Shown here one piece after another: positions 25,169 to 36,397 of a stretch of 64,000 nt of DNA. The stretch lies in assembly GCF_016793485.1 (NCBI RefSeq), contig NZ_JAEULZ010000038.1:285158-349157 (forward strand), read 5' to 3'. The DNA is from Mesorhizobium sp. (lineage in GTDB: Bacteria; Pseudomonadota; Alphaproteobacteria; Rhizobiales; Rhizobiaceae). The position numbers and the translations under genes were made by a program. Positions within the stretch are counted from its first letter, which is position 1. Each line of letters starts with the position of its first letter. The notes under the pieces are model-generated. The model did no database searches. It saw only the letters and a list, made by a program, of their open reading frames with translations, and was not told the origin of the DNA.

Positions 25169-27652
25169 ATGGCGAAGGAGGGATCGCCCGAAAGCGTCGG
25201 CGAACGGGCCATGTTCGCTCCCGAAGTTGCGCCCTTCGAAACGCCTGTTCCAGCCGCCTCGGATGTGCTCCAGTCCGCTGTTTCGTCGGCCGCCGGCCTT
25301 GCGGTACCGCCTGACACGAAAAGCCCGCCGAATGCTCGGCCTTCCGATCAAAAGCCGGCAGTCCCCACGCGAAGAACCGCGTTACACCTGCTTTCATGGA
25401 GCAAGATCGGAAGAGCGGTATCCCGTGCCGTCTCCCTCGAACTGGATCGTGGCATTGCATTCGTGCTTTCGCCCGTCTTTCTGGCAGTTGGTGCGCTCAG
25501 CTACTACTCCATGGCTACGGAGCCGGCGGTTTCGCCGCTCGTTGCCGGAGCGGCCGGGCTCGCGCTGTGCGTGTTCGCTACTCGCCGCCGGCCCGCGCTG
25601 CAGATGGCGCTTATCGCCGCGCTGCTGTGTTTCCTTGGCGTCCTGCTTGCGAAGGCGGAGACATGGCGCGCCGGCACGAAAATGCTGGGCGGCGAGATCA
25701 CGACCCAACTCACCGGGCGCGTCGCAGAGATCGAGCGCATGGCCAACGGCCGCGTGCGTCTCACCATTGATGTCGTCGCGACCGAAAGGCCTGTTCTGCG
25801 TTACGCGCCGGAGCGCGTGCGTGTCTCGGCGCGCCGCATTCCGGACGACGTGACGGTCGGCGAGACCGTCGTCGGGCTCGTCCGCCTGATGCCGCCATCC
25901 GGACCGGTCAGGCCCGGCAGTTACGATTTCTCGCTGGAAAGCTATTTCGACGGCATCGGCGGCAGCGGCTTTTTCTTGCGCGGCCCGGAGCGCGCTTCGG
26001 CGCCGGGTCCTGCGCCGCCGCTCGCGATGTTCCGCGCAGCGGTCGAGCGAACGCGCCTTGCCATTGCCGAACGCATAAGCAGCCACATCGGCGGCGCTGA
26101 GGGCGAGATCGCCGCCGCGCTGGTGGTCGGCGTGCGCGCCGGCATACCGGAGGATGTGAACGAGGCGCTGCGTCGCAGCGGAATCTACCATGTCATCTCG
26201 ATCTCCGGGCTGCATATGGCTTTGGTCGCCGGCACCATCATGGGCCTCATGCGCGCAGGCTTCGCGCTCTTTCCGGGCTTCTCCTCGCGCCATCCCGTGA
26301 AGAATTATGCCGCCGCGCTCGCTCTTGTCGGTCTCTGCGGCTACCTCTTCATCTCCGGCGCGGAGGTGGCGGCGCAGCGCAGTTTCATCATGCTTGCGGT
26401 CATGCTCGTTGCGGTGCTGTTCGATCGCGCGGCGCTCACGCTCCGCAACCTCGCCATCTCCGCGATCATCGTCATCGTCGTTTCACCGCATGAAGTGATC
26501 GGGCCAAGCTTCCAGATGTCCTTCGCGGCGACCGCCGCATTGGTGGGCGCATACGCCGCGTGGTCGGACTGGCGCAGCAACTGCCCATCGCGGCCGGGAG
26601 GGGAAAGATCGCTCCCGCACAGAGCAGCGCGCTATTGCCTCGCCGCAATCGTCGGACTTGCGGTCACCTCGATCGTCGCCGGCGGCGCCACGGCGATCTA
26701 CGCGGCCTGGCATTTCCAGCAGATGCCGTCGCTGGGCCTGTTCACCAACCTGACTGCAATGCCCATCGTCTCGGTGGTCGTCATGCCGTTCGCCGTGCTG
26801 GGCTCGCTCGCCATGCCGTTCGGCCTCGATGGGCCATTCTTCCAGATCATGGGTTTCGGGCTGTCGGTCATGATCACCATAGCGCGATGGTTTGCGGAGA
26901 GATCGCCCCTCGATGTGGTGGGACTGATAAGGCCAGAGGCGGTGGCCGTGCTGACGGTCGCGTTGCTCGCCGCCACCGTCACGTCGACATGGCTGCGCGT
27001 CGCAGCCATTCCGGTCGCTCTTGTCGGCTGCTTCCTGCTTTTCGAGCGACAACCCGACCTGTTGCTGTCGGAGGATGCCCGGCTTGTCGGCCTGAACCTA
27101 GGCGACGGGCAGATAGCCATCAACCGGCCACGACCGAACCAGTTCACGATCGACAACTGGGTCCGCGCAGTGCAGGCGCAGGAAATCGTTCGACCATTCG
27201 ACGGCGAGGGGGATGGTTCCAGACAAGCCGGCTTCTCATGCGCCGACGGCGTCTGTCTGGTGAACCATCCGTCCGGCGCAATCGTGGCGCTGGTCCCGGA
27301 CGCCACAATAGCTGCGGACTACTGCAACACCACCACGTTCATCCTCATCGAGGATCCTTCAGCCAAGGGCGTCTGCAATTGGAAAGATGTAACAGTTGTA
27401 ACAGCACGCGACTTGGCGCTCTACGGAAGTGCTGCTGTCACCTTCGACCAGACCGGCGCACCGGCAATCCAGTATGCGGTCACAAAGCCATACCGACCTT
27501 GGCATGTGCAGCGCGCATTTTCGCGAGCAGCCCGGGGACTGCCGCCATATCAGCCGCGGACAGTCCCGAAAGCCGAAGACAAGGACCAACCAGCCTCAGG
27601 CCAGGACATGCCGGCTACCTCCATTCCACCCGTTGAGGCGGAAGCTCAGTAG
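25169..27652 (+). CDS. ComEC/Rec2 family membrane protein
   Basis: An 827-residue polytopic membrane protein. The DUF4131 region is at about residues 120-290, and the competence domain begins at [34 protein letters not shown], the family hallmark, followed by about eight helices. In competent bacteria ComEC forms the inner-membrane channel for single-stranded DNA. After residue 625 a soluble tail of about 200 residues occupies the place of the metallo-beta-lactamase domain, but I see no HxHxDH motif in it. The N-terminus is a long polar extension, so a later start (for example ATG at 25211) is possible. Its 3' end overlaps lexA by seven bases. Confidence 0.88.
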   Translation: MAKEGSPESVGERAMFAPEVAPFETPVPAASDVLQSAVSSAAGLAVPPDTKSPPNARPSDQKPAVPTRRTALHLLSWSKIGRAVSRAVSLELDRGIAFVLSPVFLAVGALSYYSMATEPAVSPLVAGAAGLALCVFATRRRPALQMALIAALLCFLGVLLAKAETWRAGTKMLGGEITTQLTGRVAEIERMANGRVRLTIDVVATERPVLRYAPERVRVSARRIPDDVTVGETVVGLVRLMPPSGPVRPGSYDFSLESYFDGIGGSGFFLRGPERASAPGPAPPLAMFRAAVERTRLAIAERISSHIGGAEGEIAAALVVGVRAGIPEDVNEALRRSGIYHVISISGLHMALVAGTIMGLMRAGFALFPGFSSRHPVKNYAAALALVGLCGYLFISGAEVAAQRSFIMLAVMLVAVLFDRAALTLRNLAISAIIVIVVSPHEVIGPSFQMSFAATAALVGAYAAWSDWRSNCPSRPGGERSLPHRAARYCLAAIVGLAVTSIVAGGATAIYAAWHFQQMPSLGLFTNLTAMPIVSVVVMPFAVLGSLAMPFGLDGPFFQIMGFGLSVMITIARWFAERSPLDVVGLIRPEAVAVLTVALLAATVTSTWLRVAAIPVALVGCFLLFERQPDLLLSEDARLVGLNLGDGQIAINRPRPNQFTIDNWVRAVQAQEIVRPFDGEGDGSRQAGFSCADGVCLVNHPSGAIVALVPDATIAADYCNTTTFILIEDPSAKGVCNWKDVTVVTARDLALYGSAAVTFDQTGAPAIQYAVTKPYRPWHVQRAFSRAARGLPPYQPRTVPKAEDKDQPASGQDMPATSIPPVEAEAQ

Positions 27653-28365
27653 CGGCGGATAAGCCCCACCAGCTTGCCTTGCACCTTAACGCGATCAGGG
27701 CCAAAGATGCGGGTCTCGTAAGCGGGGTTTGCAGCTTCAAGCGCGATGGAAGCGCCCTTGCGCCGGAAGCGCTTCAGGGTTGCTTCTTCCTCATCCACAA
27801 GCGCCACCACGATCTCGCCGGGATTGGCGGTCGAGGCATTCTTGATGATGACCGTATCGCCGTCGAAGATGCCGGCCTCGATCATCGAGTCACCCTTGAC
27901 CTCCAGCGCATAGTGATCGCCCCCCGAAAGCATTTCCGGCGGCACCGCGATGGAATGGGTCTTGTGCTGGATCGCATCGATGGGAACGCCGGCTGCGATC
28001 CGGCCCATCACGGGAATGGAAACTGACGCGGCATCGTCGTCATTGTTGGCCGCCCGGCTGCGCGGCGCAGGCTCCGGCTGGCTGCGACCGAGGCTGCCCT
28101 GGATAACGCTTGGCGAAAACTTCTTCGCGGCATTGAGGCCCGGCGCGATGGAATCGGGAAGCCTGATGACCTCAAGCGCCCGCGCCCGGTTTGGCAGGCG
28201 GCGAATGAAGCCGCGCTCTTCCAGCGCTGTGATCAGCCGGTGGATGCCGGATTTCGAGGCGAGGTCGAGCGCCTCCTTCATTTCGTCGAAGGACGGTGGA
28301 ATGCCAGACTCCTTCAACCGCTCATGGATGAAGAGCAGAAGCTCATGTTGCTTGCGGGTCAGCAT
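27646..28365 (-). CDS. lexA: SOS repressor LexA
   Basis: A 239-residue repressor of the DNA-damage regulon. A winged-helix DNA-binding domain (residues 1-65, [21 protein letters not shown]) is joined to an S24 self-cleaving domain with cleavage site A125-G126, nucleophile S160 (KGDSM) and general base K198. The ATG at 28365 (MLTRKQ) is preferred over the in-frame ATG at 28371: the GGGGGA site touches the latter but is well spaced for the former, and related LexA proteins begin MLTRKQ. An SOS box lies 53-67 bases upstream, indicating autoregulation. It follows moeA in direction but has its own promoter. Confidence 0.97.
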   Translation of the reverse strand: MLTRKQHELLLFIHERLKESGIPPSFDEMKEALDLASKSGIHRLITALEERGFIRRLPNRARALEVIRLPDSIAPGLNAAKKFSPSVIQGSLGRSQPEPAPRSRAANNDDDAASVSIPVMGRIAAGVPIDAIQHKTHSIAVPPEMLSGGDHYALEVKGDSMIEAGIFDGDTVIIKNASTANPGEIVVALVDEEEATLKRFRRKGASIALEAANPAYETRIFGPDRVKVQGKLVGLIRRY

Positions 28366-28417
28366 CGACATTCCCCCGAGGAATCAAGGTCAAACAAAAC
28401 CAGAACAAACACTATCT

Positions 28418-28432
28418 GTTCCAGTTGTGTTC
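28418..28432. promoter_or_regulatory. SOS box (LexA operator) of lexA
   Basis: GTTC, seven bases, GTTC: a perfect match to the direct-repeat LexA box of Alphaproteobacteria. An additional CAGTTG/CAACTG inverted repeat (28422-28440) overlaps it. Confidence 0.9.
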
Positions 28433-28472
28433 CGCAACTGTTTAAATTTTAATGAATATGTTGACGTTTTGT

Positions 28473-29681
28473 TCAGCGTAACAGCAGAACGCGGCAAGGA
28501 TCGCCCGCTTTCGCTTCCGGCGCGAAAGGCTCGCGCACGATCAGCCCGCCGGCATCGGCCAGCAGTCGCAGCATCGACGAATCCTGTATCGCAAAGGGCG
28601 TCGCCACGATTCGTTCAGGCAGATGTTCAACGGTCGCCCGAACATAGTCCTGGCGCAAATCGTTGGCTGCCATAGTGCCGCCCAGAACAGCGTCGATGAA
28701 AGGCGCTTCGTAGTGCCGCCCGCCGAGCCGAGCCAGCAACGGGCTCAAAAAAAGCTGAGAACAAACGAGGCTGGCGACAGGATTTCCGGGTAGCCCGATG
28801 CAGCGCGTGCGGCCAAGGCGTCCGAACATCAGCGGCTTGCCCGGCCGCATCGCGATCTTCCAGAAACCGGGCTCCATGCCAACCTGCTTCAGCGCCGTGT
28901 GCACGAGGTCGTGGTCGCCGACCGACGCGCCGCCGAGCGTGACGATGACATCCGCCTTGGCCTCGAGAGCCTTGCGCACCAGACCCGAGATTGCCTCGAT
29001 TTTATCGGGCGCAATGCCGAGGTCGAGAACGCTTGCCCCGGCCTGCTGGGCAATCGCCGCGACGCCGTAGGCGTTGGACGCTATGATCTGGTCGGGACCG
29101 GTTGCGCTGCCGGGCGGCAACAGTTCGTCGCCTGTGGCGATCAGCGCGACGAGCGGCTTCCTGACCACCGGAAGAGCAGGGTGGTTCGCCGACGCGGCGA
29201 GCGACAGCGCCGCTGGGTCCAGCGCGCGGCCCGCCTCCAGCAGCGCTTCCCCCTCAGCGAAATCAAGCCCGCGCTTGCGGATGTGGCGCCCCGCGGCGAC
29301 GGTCTCGAACACCTCGATCGTATTGCCGTCGAGAGGCCTGACGTTCTCCTGGATCGCGATCGTATCGGCCCCGCCGGGAACCGGCGCGCCGGTGAAAATC
29401 CGCACTGCCTGCCCCGGGCCGACCTCGCCCGGAAAAAGCTTGCCCGCCGCAGCCGTGCCGACAAGCTGCAGGCGGGCAGGGACATCAGCGACGTCGCTTG
29501 CACGGACGGCATATCCATCCATGGCCGAGGCATCGAAAGGCGGCTGCGTCCGCAGCGCTTTGATAGGCGCAGCCAGCACGCGCCCCGCCGCCTCGGCCAG
29601 CGGCACGGTCTCGGCCGCGTCCGGCCCGGCGCCGCCCAGGATGCGCGCCAGCGCCTCGTCGACGGGCAACAGCCCGCTCAC
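28473..29681 (-). CDS. moeA: Molybdopterin molybdenumtransferase MoeA
   Basis: A 402-residue enzyme that inserts molybdate into adenylylated molybdopterin. Conserved blocks: [48 protein letters not shown] and the MPT-binding [14 protein letters not shown]. The start is GTG at 29681, overlapping the moaC stop (GTGA), so the two are translationally coupled. It is the last gene of the ppiD-trpD-trpC-moaC-moeA run. Confidence 0.95.
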   Translation of the reverse strand: MSGLLPVDEALARILGGAGPDAAETVPLAEAAGRVLAAPIKALRTQPPFDASAMDGYAVRASDVADVPARLQLVGTAAAGKLFPGEVGPGQAVRIFTGAPVPGGADTIAIQENVRPLDGNTIEVFETVAAGRHIRKRGLDFAEGEALLEAGRALDPAALSLAASANHPALPVVRKPLVALIATGDELLPPGSATGPDQIIASNAYGVAAIAQQAGASVLDLGIAPDKIEAISGLVRKALEAKADVIVTLGGASVGDHDLVHTALKQVGMEPGFWKIAMRPGKPLMFGRLGRTRCIGLPGNPVASLVCSQLFLSPLLARLGGRHYEAPFIDAVLGGTMAANDLRQDYVRATVEHLPERIVATPFAIQDSSMLRLLADAGGLIVREPFAPEAKAGDPCRVLLLR

Positions 29682-30157
29682 GCGTAAGCCCTGTAGTCGT
29701 CCGACTTCCCGCCGGTCTTTTCGACCAGCCTGACGCCGGAGATGACCATGCCGCGATCGATGGCCTTGGCCATGTCGTAGATGGTCAGGCAGGAGACCGT
29801 CGCGGCCGTCAGCGCTTCCATCTCGACCCCCGTCTTGCCGGTCACGCGCGCCATGGTCGTAACTCGCAGACCAGGCAGCGTCTCGTCCGGCTCGATGTCG
29901 ACCGTCACCTTGGTGAGCAGCAGCGGGTGGCAGAGGGGAATCAGGTCGGATGTCTTCTTCGCCGCCATGATTCCGGCGATGCGGGCCGCGCCAAGCACGT
30001 CGCCCTTCTTCGCATTGCCTTCGAGAATGGTCTTCAGCGTGGCGGGCTTCATCGTTACCGTGCCCTCGGCGATCGCCGTGCGCACGGTTTCTTCCTTCGA
30101 GCCGACATCGACCATGTCGGCCTTGCCGTCCTCGCCGAGGTGGGTGAGGCGGCTCAT
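29678..30157 (-). CDS. moaC: Cyclic pyranopterin monophosphate synthase MoaC
   Basis: A 159-residue hexameric enzyme that completes the first step of molybdenum cofactor synthesis after MoaA. The motifs [30 protein letters not shown] and [24 protein letters not shown] are intact. Its ATG overlaps the trpC stop by four bases. moaA is not in the window; this pairing of trpDC with moaC-moeA is common in rhizobia. Confidence 0.97.
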   Translation of the reverse strand: MSRLTHLGEDGKADMVDVGSKEETVRTAIAEGTVTMKPATLKTILEGNAKKGDVLGAARIAGIMAAKKTSDLIPLCHPLLLTKVTVDIEPDETLPGLRVTTMARVTGKTGVEMEALTAATVSCLTIYDMAKAIDRGMVISGVRLVEKTGGKSDDYRAYA

Positions 30158-30972
30158 GCCTGCAGCGCGGCCGGCGCGCCATTCAGCAGCGCCTTTGTTG
30201 CGGCGGTGACATCGGCCTGCCGCATCAGGCTCTCGCCGACCAGGAACGTGCCGATGCCGGCGCGTTCGAGCCGGAGGCAGTCGTCATGCGTGAAGATGCC
30301 GCTCTCGCCGACCAGAAGCCGGTCGGATGGAACCAGCTTCGCCAGCCGCTCGGAAGTCTCCAGCGACGTCTCGAAGGTGCGCAGGTTGCGGTTGTTGATG
30401 CCGATAAGCCGCGAGGAGAGCTTCAGCGCGCGCTCGGTCTCCTCTTCGTCGTGGACCTCGATCAGAGCGTCCATGCCGAGTTCGGTCGCAGTCTCCTCCA
30501 GAGTCCTTGCATCGTCGTCATCGAGGCTCGCCATGATGATCAGGATCGCGTCCGCGCCCCAGGCGCGCGCCTCGTAGACCTGATACGGCTCGAACATGAA
30601 GTCCTTGCGCAGCGCCGGAAGTCTGGTGGCTGCGCGGGCCGCCGTCAGGAACTCGGGCGCACCCTGAAAAGAAGGCGCGTCGGTCAGCACCGACAGACAG
30701 GCTGCTCCGCCGAGTTCATAAGCGCGGGCGAGCGAAGGTGGATCGAAATCGGAGCGGATGAGCCCCTTGGAAGGGCTAGCCTTCTTCACCTCCGCGATCA
30801 GCGCGAATTCGCCACTGTTGCGCTCCGCTTCCAGCGCTGCAAGAAAACCGCGCGGCTTATCTGCGTCCAACGCGCGCGCCTTGACCTCGGCGAGCGACAG
30901 TCGCCTCTTGGCGGCGGCGATCTCTTCGCGCTTGTAGGCCTCGATCTTTTTCAGGATATCGACCAAGTTCAC
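30154..30972 (-). CDS. trpC: Indole-3-glycerol phosphate synthase
   Basis: A 272-residue TIM-barrel enzyme of tryptophan synthesis. The catalytic lysines are in [21 protein letters not shown] and [37 protein letters not shown] and [11 protein letters not shown] complete the active site. It is monofunctional (no TrpF fusion). Four-base overlaps join it to trpD upstream and moaC downstream. Confidence 0.97.
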   Translation of the reverse strand: MNLVDILKKIEAYKREEIAAAKRRLSLAEVKARALDADKPRGFLAALEAERNSGEFALIAEVKKASPSKGLIRSDFDPPSLARAYELGGAACLSVLTDAPSFQGAPEFLTAARAATRLPALRKDFMFEPYQVYEARAWGADAILIIMASLDDDDARTLEETATELGMDALIEVHDEEETERALKLSSRLIGINNRNLRTFETSLETSERLAKLVPSDRLLVGESGIFTHDDCLRLERAGIGTFLVGESLMRQADVTAATKALLNGAPAALQA

Positions 30973-31979
30973 CCCTTGGATACGTCGACCAGCCGGTCGA
31001 GGACCTTTGCCGCCTTGCCTGTGTCGATGGCTTCGGCGGCCAGCTTCACGCCATCCCCAATGGAGTCCGCCTTGCTCGCTACGACGAGGCCTGCGCCCGC
31101 GTTCATCAGCACGGTGTCGCGATAGGCCCCGGACGCACCTTCAAGCAGCTTGCGCAGGGCAGCGGCGTTGAACGCCGCGTCGCCGCCGCGCAGTTCTTCC
31201 TTACGGTAGCGCTTCAGTCCGACGGCTTCCGGCGTCAGCACGAAAGTGCTGATCTGGCCATCGACCAGTTCCGCCACATGCGTCTCGCCTGTCGTGGTGA
31301 TCTCGTCATAACCGTCGCCATGCGCCACCCAGGCGCGGTCCGCGCCAAGCGCCTTTAGCGTCTCGGCCACCGGCACGATCCATTCGGGCGCGAAGACGCC
31401 GACCATCTGCCGCCGCACACCTGCGGGATTGGAGAGCGGTCCAAGCAGGTTGAAGATGGTGCGCGTGCCAAGCTCGGCTCGGGTCGGCCCGACATGGCGC
31501 ATCGCGGGATGATGAGCGGGCGCAAACATGAATCCGACGCCTGCCTCGCTGATGCAGCGGCCGACGGCGTCAGGCGGCAGGTCGATGTTGACGCCGAGCG
31601 CGGTCAGAACGTCCGCGGCGCCTGTCTGGGACGACAGCCCGCGATTGCCATGCTTGGCGATCGGCACGCCGGCGGCAGCGATCACGAAGGCCGATGCCGT
31701 CGAGATGTTCACGCTGTGCGAGCCATCCCCGCCGGTCCCCACGATGTCGATCGCCTCGGCAGGCGCTTCAACGCGCAGCATCTTGTCGCGCATCGTCGCG
31801 ACCGCGCCGGAAATCTCGTCGACCGTCTCGCCCCGCACCCGCAGCGCCATCAGGAAACCGCCGATCTGGCCGGGCGTCGCCTCGCCCGACATGATGATGT
31901 CGAACGCCTCGCGCGCCTCACCGAAGGAAAGCGATTTGCCCGCAGCGACCTTCGCGATGTATTCCTTCAGCGTCGCCAT
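30969..31979 (-). CDS. trpD: Anthranilate phosphoribosyltransferase
   Basis: A 336-residue enzyme that transfers phosphoribose from PRPP to anthranilate. The PRPP-binding block [38 protein letters not shown] and the [17 protein letters not shown] segment are diagnostic. It begins nine bases after the ppiD stop and overlaps trpC by four bases. No trpE or trpG is present here, consistent with the split trp genes of rhizobia. Confidence 0.97.
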   Translation of the reverse strand: MATLKEYIAKVAAGKSLSFGEAREAFDIIMSGEATPGQIGGFLMALRVRGETVDEISGAVATMRDKMLRVEAPAEAIDIVGTGGDGSHSVNISTASAFVIAAAGVPIAKHGNRGLSSQTGAADVLTALGVNIDLPPDAVGRCISEAGVGFMFAPAHHPAMRHVGPTRAELGTRTIFNLLGPLSNPAGVRRQMVGVFAPEWIVPVAETLKALGADRAWVAHGDGYDEITTTGETHVAELVDGQISTFVLTPEAVGLKRYRKEELRGGDAAFNAAALRKLLEGASGAYRDTVLMNAGAGLVVASKADSIGDGVKLAAEAIDTGKAAKVLDRLVDVSKG

Positions 31980-31988
31980 GGCCAGCCG

Positions 31989-33878
31989 CTAGAACGCCAG
32001 AGCCTGTTCGATCGCCGACCGGTTGACGGTCACGCCGTATTCGGCCTGCAGCCTGGCGACAAGTTGGGTCAGCAGGTCGTCCGCCATTCCGGAGGCGAAC
32101 GAGTTCTGTGTTTCCGCGGGCACGGAGGCTGCATCGACGCCAGCCGGTTCGAACACCTCCGTCACCTTGAAGACGATCTGCGTGTCGTCGGAGGGACCTG
32201 CCACGATCCCGCTTCCGCCTTCCGTCACTGCGAAGGCCGCCCGCACCCCCGGTGTGCCAAAGTCGACATCGTCGGTTTCGCGCTTGAGCCCGCGTTTCGT
32301 TTGCTTTTCGACGCCGAGTTCAGCCGCCAGCGTGTCGAAAGGCATCCCGTCCTTGAGGCGTTTCTCGATGTCGGCTGCCTTGGCGGCGAGACGGCTGCTC
32401 GCCTCCGCGGCCTTCCAGTCGCCCACGACCTTGGCCTTGACCTCATCCAGCGTTCGGTCGCGGGCCGGGATGATCTCCTCAACCTCGTAGAAGACATAGC
32501 CGGTGCTGCCGACGTTGACTGCAGGGTTTTCGATGCCGCTTTCCGCCTCGAAGGCGGCCGCGAGGACGTCTGCCGACTGCGGAATGTCGTTGACAACGGA
32601 CCCGTCGGGACGCAACGCAGCCCGATCAATCGCGTCGATGGTCGTGACGGTCAGGCCGAGCTTGGATGCAGCCTCGCGCATCGACTCGCCGCCTGCGCGG
32701 CTGTCTTGGTAGGTGTCGTGGACGTCGAGCAGGACGCGGTTTGCTTCAACCAGCGCGAGCTCCTTGCGGATTTCCGGCGTGGCTTCCGCGAGCGACTTGA
32801 CGACTTCCGGCGTGACCTGCGTCACGCGAACCAGTACCGGGCCGAACGCGCCATCGATCACCTGGCTTACCGCATTCGCCTGCAGCGCGAAAGCGGCTTC
32901 GGCCACTGCCGGGTCGGGTACCCGGTCCTTGCTGAAGGTGCCGAGCAACGTGTCGGCGGCGGTCTTGCCCTGTGAAGTCACAACCGAATCGAAAGTCGCC
33001 CCGGACATGATCGAATCGAATGCAGCCTGCGCAGCGCCTTGGTCGGCAAATACGATCTGCTCGATCGTGCGCGTCTCCGGCGTGGTGAAACGGGCCACGT
33101 TCTTCTCGTAGTCTTCCTTTACCTGCTCATCGGTAATCGCCGCCTCGTCGGTAATCGCTTCCGGCACGAGGCTGATATAGGCGAGCTTGCGGTATTCGGG
33201 CGCGGCGTAGCGCTGCTTGTTCTGCTCGAAGTATTCGGCAAGCCCAGCATCGGTTGGCTCTTCGATGGGCTCGACAAGGGACTTGGACAGCACGACATAT
33301 TCGGCGGTCCGGTCCTCTCCCCGATAGAGTGCAACGGCCTTGAGGAAGGTGTCTGGTGCCTTCATTCCATCCGAGACCGCCTCGACGATCTGCTGGCGGA
33401 TCGCGACCTGTCCACGATTCTGCAAATAGTCCTCGGGGCGCATGCCGATCTGGCGCAGCGCATATTCGAACTGCTGGCGGTTGAAACGCCCATCGGGCCC
33501 CAGGAAGGCAGGGTCGGACATGGTGAGTTGCGCGAGCCTGTCCTGCGACAGGCCAAGGCCTAGCTCGGAGGCCTGTTCGTCCAGCACCGCGCCTGAAACG
33601 AGTTGGGCCAGAACGGCGTCTTCAATACCCAGGGCGCGTGCCTGCTCGCGCGTCAGCCGCGTGCCGAATTGCTGTGACATGACCGCGAGTTGCCGGTCGT
33701 AGGTGAGGCGGTACTCGACCGGTGTAACGGTTGTGCCGCCCGCCTTGACGACCGAATTACCGCCAAGGTCGGCGGCAATCTGGCCGGAGACCCCCCAGAC
33801 GGCGAAACTCAGCACGAGGAGGATCAGCAGCAGTTTGGCTACCCACGTTCCTGCGGCATTTCTGAGCGCTGTAAGCAT
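31989..33878 (-). CDS. ppiD: Periplasmic peptidyl-prolyl isomerase/chaperone PpiD-like
   Basis: A 629-residue inner-membrane-anchored protein. One helix near the N-terminus (KLLLILLVLSFAVWGVSGQI) anchors a large periplasmic part with a SurA-N-like chaperone domain (about residues 40-180) and a parvulin-like domain in the middle (from about residue 240). It is thought to help newly secreted proteins leave the Sec translocon. It is first in the run leading to trpD, and is divergent from tpiA over 162 bases. Confidence 0.9.
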   Translation of the reverse strand: MLTALRNAAGTWVAKLLLILLVLSFAVWGVSGQIAADLGGNSVVKAGGTTVTPVEYRLTYDRQLAVMSQQFGTRLTREQARALGIEDAVLAQLVSGAVLDEQASELGLGLSQDRLAQLTMSDPAFLGPDGRFNRQQFEYALRQIGMRPEDYLQNRGQVAIRQQIVEAVSDGMKAPDTFLKAVALYRGEDRTAEYVVLSKSLVEPIEEPTDAGLAEYFEQNKQRYAAPEYRKLAYISLVPEAITDEAAITDEQVKEDYEKNVARFTTPETRTIEQIVFADQGAAQAAFDSIMSGATFDSVVTSQGKTAADTLLGTFSKDRVPDPAVAEAAFALQANAVSQVIDGAFGPVLVRVTQVTPEVVKSLAEATPEIRKELALVEANRVLLDVHDTYQDSRAGGESMREAASKLGLTVTTIDAIDRAALRPDGSVVNDIPQSADVLAAAFEAESGIENPAVNVGSTGYVFYEVEEIIPARDRTLDEVKAKVVGDWKAAEASSRLAAKAADIEKRLKDGMPFDTLAAELGVEKQTKRGLKRETDDVDFGTPGVRAAFAVTEGGSGIVAGPSDDTQIVFKVTEVFEPAGVDAASVPAETQNSFASGMADDLLTQLVARLQAEYGVTVNRSAIEQALAF

Positions 33879-34040
33879 CTAAAACCCTGAAATTTGCGTG
33901 TCCGTACGGACGCCCGGCAATCGTCACGAAGCGCAATAGCGTCCTTCAGGCACAGTGTCGATTGCTTTGTGGCCTGATTTTGGTAGGGAAAAAGTGCCGG
34001 TGGCCGCAGGCTGTCAGGCTTTAATGAGGAAGATTGATTG

Positions 34041-34805
34041 ATGACGCCCGGAATTCGCCCCCTTGTTGCCGGCAATTGGAAGATGAACGGCATCGGCGCT
34101 TCGCTCAACGAACTGCGTGCGATCGGCCACGGCTTCATGCATGGGCTCGATGCCGAGACGGAAGCATTGATATGCCCACCCGCGACCCTGATCACGCGCG
34201 CCGTTGAAGTCCTGAACACCACGCCGGTGAAGGTTGGCGGGCAGGATTGCGCCGCGCGGGAGAGTGGCGCGCATACAGGAGACGTTTCCGCCGAAATGCT
34301 GAAGGACGCCGGTGCCTCGCATGTCATTGTCGGGCATTCCGAGCGCCGGACGGACCACGGCGAGACGGATGAACTTGTTCGCGCCAAGGCCGAAGCGGCG
34401 TGGCGGGCCGGCATTATCGCGATCATCTGCATCGGCGAGACGAGGACTGAGCGGGAACTGGGTTCGACCCTCGACGTCCTGTCTCGTCAGATCGCCGGAT
34501 CGGTGCCGGTGACCGCGACAGCAGCCAACACCATCATCGCTTACGAACCGGTCTGGGCCATCGGAACCGGGTTGACGCCGACCGTGGACGATGTCGCCGA
34601 GGCTCACGCCCATATCCGCGCCGAACTCAGGCAGTTGCTGAGCGCCGAGGCGGCCCGCACCCGCATTCTTTATGGCGGCTCGGTGAAACCCTCGAATGCG
34701 GTGGAACTGCTTGCGGTCAAGAACGTGGACGGGGCTTTGGTCGGCGGCGCTAGCCTGAAGTCTGCGGATTTCCTCGGGATCGCTGAGGCTTACCAGTCGA
34801 TCTGA
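34041..34805 (+). CDS. tpiA: Triose-phosphate isomerase
   Basis: A 254-residue TIM-barrel enzyme interconverting DHAP and glyceraldehyde 3-phosphate. Catalytic residues K14 (GNWKMNG), H99 (VIVGHSERR) and E169 ([11 protein letters not shown]) are intact, as is the phosphate-binding YGGSVKPSN and [10 protein letters not shown]. The ATG at 34041 lies behind a GAGGA site; a TTG just before it is ignored. An arsC-like gene follows 49 bases later. Confidence 0.98.
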   Translation: MTPGIRPLVAGNWKMNGIGASLNELRAIGHGFMHGLDAETEALICPPATLITRAVEVLNTTPVKVGGQDCAARESGAHTGDVSAEMLKDAGASHVIVGHSERRTDHGETDELVRAKAEAAWRAGIIAIICIGETRTERELGSTLDVLSRQIAGSVPVTATAANTIIAYEPVWAIGTGLTPTVDDVAEAHAHIRAELRQLLSAEAARTRILYGGSVKPSNAVELLAVKNVDGALVGGASLKSADFLGIAEAYQSI

Positions 34806-34854
34806 AGGACGCGATTGGCCGTCCGGAGGCGAGTTTTTCCGGGAGAACAGCGCC

Positions 34855-35262
34855 ATGACGATCACGATCTATCACAATCCCGATTGCGCCACGTCGCGCA
34901 ACGCTCTGGCCATGATCCTGGCCAGTGGCGAGGCGCCTGTTGTCGTCGAATACCTCAAGAACCCGCCGACTCGCCAGAAACTGGAAGCTTTGATCGACGC
35001 AATGGGCGTTCCTGTCCGCGCAGTGCTCCGGCAGAAGGGCACTCCCTATCACGAACTTGGCCTCGACCAGTTCAGTTGGGGCGACGAGGAACTGATCGAC
35101 TTCATGATGGCGCATCCCATCCTGATCAACCGCCCGATCGTGGAAACGCCGAAAGGCACAAGGCTCTGCAGGCCGTCGGAGCTGGTTCTCGACCTGCTGG
35201 ATCGTCCGGTTGCCTCCTTCACCAAGGAGGATGGTGCGGTCGTCGTCCACCACGAAAAATAA
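34855..35262 (+). CDS. arsC: Arsenate reductase (glutaredoxin-type, ArsC family)
   Basis: A 135-residue thioredoxin-fold protein. Cys11 in HNPDCATSRN is the catalytic cysteine that attacks arsenate, and the three-arginine region is represented by ILINRPIVETPKGTRLCRPSE. The family reduces arsenate to arsenite with glutathione and glutaredoxin. No arsR, arsB or acr3 gene is adjacent, so a housekeeping or broader redox role remains possible. A good GGGAGAACAG stretch precedes the ATG. Confidence 0.9.
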   Translation: MTITIYHNPDCATSRNALAMILASGEAPVVVEYLKNPPTRQKLEALIDAMGVPVRAVLRQKGTPYHELGLDQFSWGDEELIDFMMAHPILINRPIVETPKGTRLCRPSELVLDLLDRPVASFTKEDGAVVVHHEK

Positions 35263-35270
35263 CGTCGCGG

Positions 35271-36158
35271 TTACGCCACCACTGTCAGCCTTCGCCGCCT
35301 TTCGTCAAGCAAGACAATGGTCAGTCCGCTCGCCACGACCAGCGCGATTCCGCAAAGCGCAAGCGCATTCGGCAGTTCCCCGAAGACAATCAGGCCTGAG
35401 ATCACGGCCCACAGCGTAAAGGTGTAGTAGAAGGGCGCGACCGCGCTGGTCGGACCGATCCGATAAGCCATGAAGATGAAGAAATGACCGAAGATCAAAA
35501 AGAATCCTGCGCCAAGCAGGAGCATCAGGTGGCGCTGACCCGGCGCAACCCACTCCTCGGTTGACACATGCATTACGCCGGCGCCCACCAGGACGACGAC
35601 CACCGCCGACATCGCGACGATCATGCCGGGAATGTGTCCGGCTACGCGCCTGCCTGCGATGTCGCGCGCCGCGCAAAACACGGCATTCGCCAGAGCCAGC
35701 AGGGCATAGGGCGAAATTCCCTGCATGGTTGGTTGCGCAACCATGATGGCGCCGGCAAATCCGATGCATATCAAGGCCATGCGCAGGCCACCGATTTTCT
35801 CGCCGAAGATAATCGACACCCCAAGCAGCACAAGCAGGGGTGTGATCTGCCCCAGCGCTGAAGCATCGCCAATAGGCATGTTTGCCAGCGCCACCACATA
35901 ACAAAGGATGCCGGCGAGTTCGAAAAGGTTGCGCATCAAGACGCGTGGTTCGAACAGCAGGTGCATCTGTGTGCGATAGCCGAGCATCAGCAACATCGGC
36001 ATGCCCAGCAGTAGCGCCGCGACGCCGCGCAGGAACAGAACCTCGTAGGGCGGCAGACCTTCCGTCGCCAGCTTCATCAACGTGTCGTTGATCACGTAGG
36101 AGCAGGTCGCGGTCAGCATGAAGATCGGGCCGCGGGCCGTAGTCGGTATGAATTGCAT
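35271..36158 (-). CDS. EamA (DMT) family transporter
   Basis: A 295-residue protein with ten predicted transmembrane helices in two EamA repeats, of the drug/metabolite transporter superfamily. Both halves end in segments like LGQITPLLVLLGVSIIFGEK and TSAVAPFYYTFTLWAVISGLIVFGE, typical of the repeat. The substrate is unknown. The ATG at 36158 places the first helix normally; the upstream open frame to 36317 is rich in C, H and R and is not membrane-like. It converges on arsC with 8 bases between. Confidence 0.9.
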   Translation of the reverse strand: MQFIPTTARGPIFMLTATCSYVINDTLMKLATEGLPPYEVLFLRGVAALLLGMPMLLMLGYRTQMHLLFEPRVLMRNLFELAGILCYVVALANMPIGDASALGQITPLLVLLGVSIIFGEKIGGLRMALICIGFAGAIMVAQPTMQGISPYALLALANAVFCAARDIAGRRVAGHIPGMIVAMSAVVVVLVGAGVMHVSTEEWVAPGQRHLMLLLGAGFFLIFGHFFIFMAYRIGPTSAVAPFYYTFTLWAVISGLIVFGELPNALALCGIALVVASGLTIVLLDERRRRLTVVA

Positions 36159-36397
36159 GGCGTTATGGGAGTCGGTTAAGGCCGTGGCCGGATGACGCAG
36201 ATGAGTAGAAGATTGCTGCAAGTTCGCAAGCGGAAAGCATTTTGCAGTGCACGCGCATTGCATTGGCGGGTAGCGTTCCCATATTCGGACGCGGGCTTGG
36301 AAATACCGCGAAAGCATTGTATTGAGCCGCCTTCCCGCGAGGCCGCCTGGTCGTCCCCGTGCATTTTTGTCCTACGTGACTGTCTGGTGAAGCCTTT

